This document shows, piece by piece, positions 1 to 5,510 of a stretch of DNA of 5,510 nt. The position numbers were made by a program, and so were the translations under genes. The notes below the pieces were generated by a model. That model was not told the DNA's origin and did not search any database. It saw only the letters and a program-made list of their open reading frames with translations. The stretch's first letter is position 1. Each line of letters begins with the position of its first letter. This DNA comes from Deltaproteobacteria bacterium (lineage in GTDB: Bacteria > Desulfobacterota > Desulfobacteria > Desulfobacterales > JAABPS01). Location of the stretch: NCBI GenBank assembly GCA_019309685.1, contig JAFDFT010000189.1:1-5510 (forward strand), in the 5' to 3' direction.

Positions 1-1190
1 CGCGGTCCTTCAGCAATTTTAATGGTAATATATATTCCTTCTTCTCTAAATTCAATCTCGGGCTCTCCAATCCTGACTTTTATATAACCATTATTTCTAT
101 AAAAAGCGGCGATTCGGGTACTATCCTGGCTCAACTCTTCTTTGTCCAGCTCTCCCGACCCTGTGATCCATGAAAAGAATCCTTTTTCATCAGTACTCAT
201 TAGTTTTTTTAATTTCTTGCTGGGGAATTCTTTATTTCCTTCAAATATTATTTCTCGTATCTTTAGTTGGTTTCCCTCTTCGATTTCGAACTCCACATCC
301 GCCTGATTTTTGTCTAATTCACTAATAGTGTAACTAACGTTAACATTATGAAAATTTTTATCTTTATACATGTCCTCTATCGTTTCTACACTGTTTCTCA
401 ATTTTTCAATACTCAAAATTGAACCAGTAGTGATATCGAGAACATCTTTAATCTCCTCAACTTCGAAAATGCTGGGGTTATTACCTGTAATAAGAATTGT
501 CCTTATCACTGGCTTCTCCTTAACCCTGAACATAACAATCTTTCCCTCAGTACCATCTTCGGATTCTATTCGGACATCGTCAAAATACCCTGTTAAATAA
601 ATACGCCTGAGATCTTCTGAAAGCCGTTTAATAAGGTATACATCTCCCGGCTCTGTTTCTATAACCCGCTTTATTGCCTCGGTTTCAATACGGTTATTTC
701 CTTCAATAATAACATCTTCAACTTTCTCATATTTGAACAAAACAACAGCAATATCCCTTGCAATCTGTTTGACACTTTCTGGCAGGTTTTCAATCCCTGA
801 TCCTTCCACAGAATATATATTAGGGGGTTTCCTCATGGCTGGAGCCATCAACCACGCGTCCAGACTGTATTTTTGCCCAATACGTGTCAATGTCCCCCAA
901 ATAACATAATCCGCCCCATTTTTAAGACCAAACTGTCTTACCGCATTCATATTCTTAGACCTTCTTATCCATGAGGCATCCTTAATAATATCCTTTTTTA
1001 TAATAACAGCACCATTTTGTTCCATATGCTCCTGGATAACCCCGGCAATTTCAGCCTGAAGATATGCGAGATTTACCCTTGAATGAACTTCAAACGGAAG
1101 AACTAATATATGAATCGGTTCCAGGGAATCACCCGTATTCGGCAAAAAACAACAACAAATAATTATTAAAAGACTCAAACGTCTTAGCAT
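1..1190 (-). CDS. bamA: BamA, outer-membrane beta-barrel assembly factor (N-terminal 396 codons; 3' end outside window)
   Basis: BamA is the Omp85-family core of the BAM complex, which folds beta-barrel proteins into the outer membrane. The minus-strand frame is open from ATG at 1190 to the window edge, so only the periplasmic half is seen. Residues 1-17 form a short signal peptide (LRR, then a hydrophobic stretch with three consecutive Cys at 12-14). Residues about 24-150 are an additional alpha/beta domain (IHILVLPFEV near the start, GADYVIWGTL near the middle) absent from E. coli BamA. POTRA1 runs from about 157 (VEDVIIEGNNRIETEAI) to 227, POTRA2 from about 230 (TILITGNN) and POTRA3 from about 310 (KIREIIFEGNKEF). 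POTRA3 has the long insert and the YRNNGYIKVRI and EGIYITIKIAEGP segments that parallel E. coli POTRA3. The start is supported by a GAGGTG Shine-Dalgarno 5 nt upstream, overlapping the lolD stop. Family call is firm; the nature of the extra domain is inference. Confidence 0.93.
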   Translation of the reverse strand, partial: MLRRLSLLIIICCCFLPNTGDSLEPIHILVLPFEVHSRVNLAYLQAEIAGVIQEHMEQNGAVIIKKDIIKDASWIRRSKNMNAVRQFGLKNGADYVIWGTLTRIGQKYSLDAWLMAPAMRKPPNIYSVEGSGIENLPESVKQIARDIAVVLFKYEKVEDVIIEGNNRIETEAIKRVIETEPGDVYLIKRLSEDLRRIYLTGYFDDVRIESEDGTEGKIVMFRVKEKPVIRTILITGNNPSIFEVEEIKDVLDITTGSILSIEKLRNSVETIEDMYKDKNFHNVNVSYTISELDKNQADVEFEIEEGNQLKIREIIFEGNKEFPSKKLKKLMSTDEKGFFSWITGSGELDKEELSQDSTRIAAFYRNNGYIKVRIGEPEIEFREEGIYITIKIAEGP

Positions 1191-1195
1191 AACGA

Positions 1196-1201
1196 CACCT
1201 C
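1196..1201 (-). promoter_or_regulatory. Ribosome binding site of bamA, overlapping the lolD stop codon
   Basis: The minus strand reads TGAGGTGTCGTTATG: GAGGTG lies 5 nt before the bamA ATG, and its first two bases are the last two of the lolD TGA stop. This is the clearest Shine-Dalgarno of the four operon genes. Its position suggests that ribosomes finishing lolD expose or reuse the site, coupling bamA translation to lolD; the coupling is inference. Confidence 0.8.
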
Positions 1202-1880
1202 AATTCATTTCTATCAATCGGCCATCAACAATAGTCACACGCTTCGACATAAAATTTGCAAGCTCAATGTTGTGTGTGACAATAACTAGCACCATGCGTA
1301 ATTCATTATTTAACTCCAAAAGCAACTCATGAACCTTCTCACTATTCCCCTTATCTAAATTTCCCGTCGGTTCATCTGCCAGTAGTATAGCAGGTTTTAA
1401 GATTAAAGCTCTTGCGAGTGCAACCCGCTGCTGCTCACCTCCGGAAAGGGTTACTATCCTGTGGGACATTCTGTCTTTTAATCCAACCCTGATCAATAGT
1501 TCTTCAGAAGCTTTAAGGGCTTTATGTTTGCTGTATCCCTTGATAAGCATCGGCATCATCGTATTCTCAAGCGCAGTGAATTCCGGTAGTAGGTAATGGA
1601 ATTGAAAAACAAACCCAATGGACTCATTTCTAAAACCAGCCAGTTCTTCATTATCAAACAGCAGAATATCTTTCTCTTTAAACCATATATTTCCGCTGTC
1701 CGGTCGATCAAGGGTACCTAAAATATGAAGAAAAGTTGATTTTCCAATACCTGACGCGCCAACCACTGCAAGGGTATCACCTTGGTTTAAATCAAGGCTC
1801 ACGCCCTTTAATACATCAATACGTGAATTGCCGTATGAAAAACTTTTTCGAATCTCTCTTGCTGATATTAAAGACGCCAT
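1200..1880 (-). CDS. lolD: LolD, ATPase subunit of the lipoprotein-releasing ABC transporter
   Basis: LolD is the cytoplasmic ATPase that powers extraction of outer-membrane lipoproteins from the inner membrane by the LolCDE complex. At 226 residues it has the usual family length. Visible motifs: Walker A GASGIGKST at 41-49 (Ile where Ser is commoner), Q-loop Gln93 within FVFQFHYLLPEFTALEN, ABC signature LSGGEQQR at 145-152, Walker B plus D-loop ILLADEPTGNLD at 165-176, and switch His203 in VTHN. The Q-loop segment FQFHYLLPEFTALEN is close to the LolD-specific form (E. coli YQFHHLLPDFTALEN, from memory), which separates it from MacB, FtsE and other related ATPases. It starts 20 nt after the permease stop and ends 9 nt before bamA. 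The only GAGGA-like element is about 15 nt before the ATG, longer than ideal, and no other in-frame start lies closer to it. Confidence 0.95.
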   Translation of the reverse strand: MASLISAREIRKSFSYGNSRIDVLKGVSLDLNQGDTLAVVGASGIGKSTFLHILGTLDRPDSGNIWFKEKDILLFDNEELAGFRNESIGFVFQFHYLLPEFTALENTMMPMLIKGYSKHKALKASEELLIRVGLKDRMSHRIVTLSGGEQQRVALARALILKPAILLADEPTGNLDKGNSEKVHELLLELNNELRMVLVIVTHNIELANFMSKRVTIVDGRLIEMN

Positions 1881-1900
1881 TCGTTTGTATAAAAATCCTC

Positions 1901-3136
1901 TTACCCGTAACGTATCGCCTCAACCGGATTTAGCTTAGATGCCTGCTGAGCAGGATAAAGTGTCGATAAAAAAGATATTACCATCGCTGCAATCGCAATC
2001 AGGATAACATCATAAAATTCAAGGCGAACCGGAAGCGTGGTAATATAGTATACATCGCCAGGAAGCTCAATAAACTTATAATATTTGAGCAATGCACAAA
2101 GAACAGAACCTAGAATCACCCCTAAAGCGGTTCCAATAAAGCCAATCACCATTCCTTTATATATAAATATCTTTCTTATACTCTTATTTGTCGCCCCCAT
2201 TGCTTTTAATATGGCAATATCTTTCGTCTTTTCCATCACCATCATAATAAGTGAGCTGGCGATATTAAATGCTGCGACAAGTATGATGAGTGTTAGAATA
2301 ATAAACATAACCTTTTTCTCCAGCTTCAGGGCGGAAAAAAGATTTCTGTTCATTTGCATCCAATCTCTTAGCCAAAAAGGAAAACCCAAATCCGATTCTA
2401 TTCTTTTCGCGATATCTTTTGCCTTGTATATATCATTTACACGAATCTCAATGCCGGTAACAGCATCCTTCATTCGCATAATCTTCTGACCGTCTTGTAA
2501 ATGGACAAAAGCGAACGTACCATCAAATTCATACATCCCGGATTCAAAGAAACCTGAAACCTTAAATTGTTTCATGGAAGGCATATGACCGATCGGTGAA
2601 ATCATTCCCCTGGGTGATATTAAATAAACCGTATCACCTTCTATAACGCCAAGATTTCTGGCGAGTTCTTTTCCTAAAACGATGCCAGCAGGATCAGCAG
2701 AATCACCTTGAGGATCCCTTTTCTTGGATAGTTCTTTTAATGCGCTCTTTTTAAATGTTTTTATTACATGCACCGCTGATTCAGGGTCAATCCCTCTCAG
2801 GACAGCCCCGGATACACCTGATGATGAACGCAGCATCACCTGGGCATGCACAAAAGGTGTTACCGCTTCGATGTCACTTTTACCTTCCAGATTCGCAATG
2901 ATTTCACGGTAATTAGAAATGGGGCCTTCATGATTCATCAACACGATGTGCGATTCAACACCAAGTATGCGGGATTTAAGATCAGACTCAAATCCCGCCA
3001 TAACTGCAATGACAACAATTAGCGCCATCACACCAACCGTCACTCCAGCTACAGAAAGAATTGTAATTAAGGAAATAAAGGCCTGTTTCTGTTTAACCTT
3101 TAGATATCTTCCACCTATAAATAATTCAAATCCCAT
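1901..3136 (-). CDS. lolC: LolC/LolE-type permease of the lipoprotein-releasing ABC transporter
   Basis: This is the inner-membrane subunit that receives mature lipoproteins and passes them to the periplasmic carrier LolA. The 411-residue length and topology match the family: a short cytoplasmic start (MGFELFIGGRYLK), TM1 at about 22-48, a periplasmic domain at about 50-275, then TM2 (277-300), TM3 (about 328-350) and TM4 (about 376-395). The cytoplasmic coupling segment EKTKDIAILKAMGAT (302-316) and the C-terminal ending STLYPAQQASKLNPVEAIRYG-like region are characteristic. Residues 176-191 include PIGHMPSMKQF, which aligns by eye with the LolC hook that binds LolA, so I prefer LolC over LolE. 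Only one permease gene is present here, next to lolD; it may act as a homodimer (LolF-like) unless a second copy lies elsewhere. It starts 45 nt after lysS; no clear Shine-Dalgarno precedes the ATG, but an in-frame TAG just upstream and family alignment fix the start. Confidence 0.93.
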   Translation of the reverse strand: MGFELFIGGRYLKVKQKQAFISLITILSVAGVTVGVMALIVVIAVMAGFESDLKSRILGVESHIVLMNHEGPISNYREIIANLEGKSDIEAVTPFVHAQVMLRSSSGVSGAVLRGIDPESAVHVIKTFKKSALKELSKKRDPQGDSADPAGIVLGKELARNLGVIEGDTVYLISPRGMISPIGHMPSMKQFKVSGFFESGMYEFDGTFAFVHLQDGQKIMRMKDAVTGIEIRVNDIYKAKDIAKRIESDLGFPFWLRDWMQMNRNLFSALKLEKKVMFIILTLIILVAAFNIASSLIMMVMEKTKDIAILKAMGATNKSIRKIFIYKGMVIGFIGTALGVILGSVLCALLKYYKFIELPGDVYYITTLPVRLEFYDVILIAIAAMVISFLSTLYPAQQASKLNPVEAIRYG

Positions 3137-3181
3137 CTAATTTATATTCATATGTTAATTTTCGAATCCAAGAAAGATACC

Positions 3182-4678
3182 CTATTCCTTTGTTTTAGGC
3201 TTCATGTGCGGGAATAGAATAACCTCTCGAATCGATTTTGAGTTTGTGAGCAGCATCGTAAGTCTGTCAATGCCTATACCTTCCCCGGCAGTAGGTGGCA
3301 TACCATATTCCAGCGCCTCCACGTAATCTTTATCCATATAGTGCGCCTCCTCATCACCTGCTTCTCTGTCCGCTACCTGTTGGAGGAAACGATCCTTCTG
3401 CTCCATCGGATCATTGAGTTCTGAAAAACCATTTGCGATCTCAGTTCCGGCAATAAATAGTTCAAAACGATCAGTAATAGACGGGTCTTGATCATTTCTT
3501 CTGGAAAGGGGTGAAACCTCCACCGGATATCCTGTTACAAAAGTTGGTTGAATCAATTGCGGCTCTACTAAGCTTTCAAATATTTTCATAACAATTTTTC
3601 CGATCCGCATATCCTTATGACTTTTTTTTCCAGCAATTTTTATCCCTTTTGATGCAGCAAATTCAATAAGACCATCTTTATCTTTATGCAGGCCGGGTCG
3701 AAAACCATCTATTCCCTCAAGGGCAGATATAAGATTTATCCTGCGCCACGGCCTGCTTAATTCAATGGTATTATCTTGATATGTAATGGTTGAAGAGCCG
3801 TTTACCGACTGCGCCACATAATGAATAAGTTTTTCAGTCAACGCCATCAAATCTTCGTAAGTTGCATAACTCTGATAAAATTCAAGCATTGTAAATTCCG
3901 GATTATGAAGAGTGGACACCCCTTCGTTTCGAAAATTTCTATTAATTTCAAAAACCCTTTCAAATCCACCTACCACAAGTCTTTTTAAGTATAACTCAGG
4001 AGCGATGCGTAGAAATAGATCAACCCCCAGTGCGTTGTGATGTGTAATAAACGGCTCCGCTTCTGCGCCACCAGGAATGGGCTGCATCATTGGCGTTTCA
4101 ACTTCAAGATATTCTTGTTTTAAAAAATATTCGCGTATTGCTTGAATGATTAAACTTCTTTTAATAAAAATCTCACGAACATCGGCATTCATCATTAAAT
4201 CAAGATATCTTTGACGGTAACGCTTTTCAGGATCTTTTAGGCCATGGAATTTCTCTGGAAGAGGTCGCGTTGTTTTACAAACTAGTCTAAACTCATTCAC
4301 CAGTAACGTCCATTCACCGGTTTTTGTCTTAAACACCCCTCCTTTTAATCCCAAAAAATCTCCGATATCGAGTTGTTTAAATAAATCATACGCTTTATCG
4401 CCAATTTGATCCTTTCTTATATACGCTTGGATTTGCCCTGTTCGATCGCTGACTCGGATAAATGTTGTTTTGCCGAAACGATTTACAGCCATCATGCGGC
4501 CCGCTATCGAAAAAACAGGGTTGTCCTCATTCATCGAATCTGGGGCTTCTTCAATTTTATTTCTAATACAACTTACTGTATCAGTAGCTTTAAAATCGTT
4601 GGGATAAAGATTTATTTCACTCTTCAACCCTTCAACTTTTTCTTTTCTTTTCTCTATTACTTCACTTATTTTTTCCAT
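3182..4678 (-). CDS. lysS: LysS, class II lysyl-tRNA synthetase
   Basis: LysS charges tRNA-Lys with lysine in the cytoplasm, using ATP. The protein is 498 residues, a normal length for bacterial class II LysRS. The N-terminal helix (residues 1-25, KRKEKVEGLK) is followed by YPNDF and an OB-fold anticodon-binding domain at about 55-135 (FSIAGRMMAVNRFGKTTFI). The catalytic domain begins with PEKFHGLKDPEKRYRQRYLD (141-160). Motif 1 lies near 189-210 (YLEVETPMMQPIPGGAEAEPF), motif 2 at 239-265 (FERVFEINRNFRNEG, with Arg250, then HNPEFTMLEFY), and motif 3 at 465-472 (GEGIGIDR). The segment GTEIANGFSELNDP (411-424) is also typical of the family. All catalytic motifs look intact. It is the first gene of the lysS-lolC-lolD-bamA cluster, preceded by a 321-nt intergenic region carrying promoters. 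The ATG has no close Shine-Dalgarno; the bases before it are almost all A/T. Confidence 0.97.
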   Translation of the reverse strand: MEKISEVIEKRKEKVEGLKSEINLYPNDFKATDTVSCIRNKIEEAPDSMNEDNPVFSIAGRMMAVNRFGKTTFIRVSDRTGQIQAYIRKDQIGDKAYDLFKQLDIGDFLGLKGGVFKTKTGEWTLLVNEFRLVCKTTRPLPEKFHGLKDPEKRYRQRYLDLMMNADVREIFIKRSLIIQAIREYFLKQEYLEVETPMMQPIPGGAEAEPFITHHNALGVDLFLRIAPELYLKRLVVGGFERVFEINRNFRNEGVSTLHNPEFTMLEFYQSYATYEDLMALTEKLIHYVAQSVNGSSTITYQDNTIELSRPWRRINLISALEGIDGFRPGLHKDKDGLIEFAASKGIKIAGKKSHKDMRIGKIVMKIFESLVEPQLIQPTFVTGYPVEVSPLSRRNDQDPSITDRFELFIAGTEIANGFSELNDPMEQKDRFLQQVADREAGDEEAHYMDKDYVEALEYGMPPTAGEGIGIDRLTMLLTNSKSIREVILFPHMKPKTKE

Positions 4679-4718
4679 ATTAAATTATACGATACTATTT
4701 AATCTCTTTAAGCAACCG

Positions 4719-4747
4719 TTTATATTCAAGTTATGATCTATATTCAA
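4719..4747 (-). promoter_or_regulatory. Candidate second lysS promoter (TTGAAT-17-TATAAA)
   Basis: On the minus strand, TTGAAT (4747-4742) and TATAAA (4724-4719) are separated by exactly 17 nt, matching the sigma-70 consensus at 4 of 6 and 5 of 6 positions. Transcription would begin near 4712, giving a leader of about 34 nt before lysS. It overlaps a direct repeat. In A/T-rich DNA such matches arise by chance, so it ranks below the extended -10 promoter further upstream. Confidence 0.4.
4721..4747 (-). repeat. Direct repeat TTGAATATA, two copies 18 bp apart
   Basis: Two perfect copies of the 9-mer TTGAATATA lie on the minus strand at 4747-4739 and 4729-4721, with a 9-nt spacer, so the period is 18 bp. 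The first copy supplies the -35 element and the second the start of the -10 element of the candidate promoter here. It could be a binding site for a dimeric regulator or a chance small duplication; the sequence alone cannot decide. Confidence 0.6.
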
Positions 4748-4872
4748 AGGACTTTCTGGAAATCTTTAAGAAACGTTTAAAGGCATTAAGGGCTAATACA
4801 GCAACCTTTTTGAGTCCAGCTCAAGCGGGATTTACATCAATCTTTCCTTATTTTGGTTTTTCGTTTTGCTTT

Positions 4873-4901
4873 ATTATAGCACTGAATGACATCAGTGGGA
4901 A
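4873..4901 (-). promoter_or_regulatory. Main candidate promoter of the lysS-lolC-lolD-bamA operon (extended -10)
   Basis: On the minus strand TTCCCA (4901-4896, 4 of 6 to the sigma-70 -35) is followed after 17 nt by a perfect TATAAT (4878-4873), preceded by TGC, giving an extended -10 motif TGnTATAAT. It lies just downstream of the kinase terminator, as expected for an independent promoter of the next operon. The start point would be near 4866, leaving a leader of about 188 nt before lysS. This is a prediction from sequence only. Confidence 0.6.
4880..4897. repeat. Inverted repeat within the promoter spacer (possible operator)
   Basis: CACTGA (4880-4885) and TCAGTG (4892-4897) form a perfect 6-bp inverted repeat with a 6-nt centre. 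It fills the spacer between the -35 and -10 elements of the extended -10 promoter, a common location for repressor operators. No regulator is known from this window, so operator function is inference. Confidence 0.45.
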
Positions 4902-4909
4902 GATAAATT

Positions 4910-4936
4910 AAAAAAAACCCATTCTTTCAATGGGTT
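4910..4936 (-). terminator. Intrinsic terminator downstream of the histidine kinase
   Basis: The minus strand has an 8-bp perfect stem AACCCATT / AATGGGTT (4936-4929 and 4923-4916) around a 5-nt loop GAAAG. The last two T of the stem run into six more, giving eight consecutive T at 4917-4910. It begins about 63 nt after the kinase stop codon and separates that gene from the lysS operon. The opposite strand lacks a comparable T run directly after the stem, so it acts mainly on minus-strand transcripts. Confidence 0.85.
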
Positions 4937-4999
4937 AAGGTTTCTATCCAACAAATATTAATCTGATTTTTTTAACCTATCTTGATTGGCATGTCAAGG

Positions 5000-5510
5000 T
5001 TAAGTTGGCGGATCGATCCGTCTTAATTTCATTGTAAAGGTGGTCCCCCCGTTTGGATCACTTTCAACATTTAGCCAATTATCATCCGCCTCGAGAATCC
5101 TATGAACAATTGACAAGCCCAGTCCGGTTCCGCTAGGCTTTGTTGTAAAAAATGGATCAAAGATAGAAGCCATAGTATCACGTGTCATACCGCCCCCATC
5201 ATCCTTAATATCGATGCCCACATATTTATTTTTCAAGAGATACATTTCGATTACAATATTGCCTGTCTCTTGAATCGCTTCAGCAGAATTCAAAAGAAGA
5301 TTCCACAAAATCTGGCGAAATTGCTCTGTATCCATGCTTATCCATATATTTGGAATTGTAATTTTTTTTATATAAATCCGATTGCTGCAACTCTCATCTT
5401 TTTCAAAAAGTTCAATTATTTCTGATAAAGCTTTTTCAAGTTCAATGGATTCTATTTTACCTGCAGGAGGCTTTGCAAATAATAAAAAATTATTAACAAG
5501 GGAGCTCAAC
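5000..5510 (-). CDS. Sensor histidine kinase, C-terminal part (PilS/NtrB-like; 5' end outside window)
   Basis: This is the ATP-binding catalytic end of a two-component sensor kinase; about 170 codons are present and the frame continues past the window edge. The first visible residues (SSLVNNFLLFAKPP) resemble the end of the dimerisation helix of PilS/NtrB/ZraS-type kinases, so the phosphorylated His lies upstream, out of view. The HATPase_c fold follows: N-box NLLLNSAEAI (about residues 70-79 of the visible part), G1 box DDGGGM (103-108), F box FDPFFTTK (117-124), G2 GTGLGL (127-132) and a final GGTTF (154-158). All ATP-binding boxes look intact. Where the family usually has EAHGG after G2, this protein has EADDN, a mild departure. 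No response regulator follows; a terminator and then lysS do, so any partner gene lies upstream of the kinase or elsewhere. The signal sensed cannot be told from this fragment. Confidence 0.9.
   Translation of the reverse strand, partial: LSSLVNNFLLFAKPPAGKIESIELEKALSEIIELFEKDESCSNRIYIKKITIPNIWISMDTEQFRQILWNLLLNSAEAIQETGNIVIEMYLLKNKYVGIDIKDDGGGMTRDTMASIFDPFFTTKPSGTGLGLSIVHRILEADDNWLNVESDPNGGTTFTMKLRRIDPPT

Larger units (their letters stand above)
4679..4999. other. Intergenic region between histidine kinase and lysS
   Basis: This 321-base stretch has no convincing gene. From the kinase side it holds an intrinsic terminator (minus strand), an extended -10 promoter with an inverted repeat in its spacer, an A/T-rich leader of roughly 190 nt, and a second promoter candidate inside a duplicated 9-mer. 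Small hairpins that can form in the leader transcript include TTGAG/CTCAA at 4810-4824 and CTTTAA/TTAAAG at 4764-4782. No leader peptide rich in Lys codons and no riboswitch I recognise were found. On the plus strand one frame is open from 4684 to 4911 but has no ATG or GTG start. Confidence 0.7.

Noticed and set aside
370..600. Plus-strand open frame of 76 codons inside bamA
   Set aside because: Antisense to well-conserved POTRA-coding sequence, with no family resemblance; a shadow of the real frame.
2085..2489. Plus-strand open frame of 134 codons inside lolC
   Set aside because: Its hydrophobic composition mirrors the antisense of membrane-segment codons of the permease; the minus-strand frame has clear family motifs.
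4684..4689. Perfect TATAAT on the minus strand 5 nt before the lysS ATG
   Set aside because: A start driven by it would fall at or inside the ATG, requiring leaderless translation, and the best -35 at 17 nt (CTTAAA) is poor. More likely part of the general A/T-rich start region.
4406..4702. Plus-strand open frame of 98 codons overlapping the lysS start
   Set aside because: It lies antisense to the conserved N-terminal OB-fold of LysS and resembles no family I know.
4810..4824. Hairpin TTGAG/CTCAA considered as a terminator or attenuator
   Set aside because: The stem is only 5 bp and no T run follows it on either strand; kept only as a minor leader structure.
4970..4997. Perfect -35 hexamer TTGACA on the minus strand just after the kinase stop, with TAAAAA 17 nt downstream
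   Set aside because: The -10 matches only 4 of 6 and the transcript would run into the terminator at 4936-4910 within a few dozen bases. A short RNA is possible but nothing else supports it.

Overview
The window is a low-GC (about 40% or less by eye) bacterial chromosomal segment from a Gram-negative with an outer membrane. All recognisable genes lie on the minus strand. The order lysS, LolC/E-type permease, lolD, bamA is, as I recall it, a common layout in Desulfobacterota (former Deltaproteobacteria). The extra N-terminal domain on BamA and the single LolC/E-type permease fit that group. The assignment is inference from gene order and protein style, not from a marker gene.

Read in the direction of transcription (high to low coordinates): (1) 5510-5000 is the C-terminal part of a sensor histidine kinase resembling PilS/NtrB; it enters from outside the window and ends at a good intrinsic terminator (4936-4910). 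(2) 4999-4679 is a 321-base intergenic region with that terminator, a well-formed extended -10 promoter whose spacer contains a perfect 6-bp inverted repeat, a leader of up to about 190 nt with small hairpins, and a second promoter candidate built on a duplicated 9-mer. (3) 4678-3182 is lysS, a full-length class II lysyl-tRNA synthetase. (4) 3136-1901 is the LolC/E-type membrane subunit and 1880-1200 the LolD ATPase of the lipoprotein-releasing ABC transporter. (5) 1190-1 is the first 396 codons of bamA, covering the signal peptide, an extra domain of about 130 residues, and POTRA domains 1-3; POTRA 4-5 and the barrel are beyond position 1.

The four genes lysS-lolC-lolD-bamA are closely spaced (45, 20 and 9 bases) with no terminator between them, so they are probably one transcript. 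LolCD extracts lipoproteins from the inner membrane for delivery to the outer membrane, and BamA needs such lipoproteins as partners to insert beta-barrels. The operon therefore joins the two arms of outer-membrane biogenesis to a translation enzyme.

I found no mobile element, CRISPR array, tRNA or rRNA, and no convincing evidence of a new defence or biosynthetic system. The parts that merit attention are the BamA N-terminal extension and the regulatory architecture upstream of lysS.
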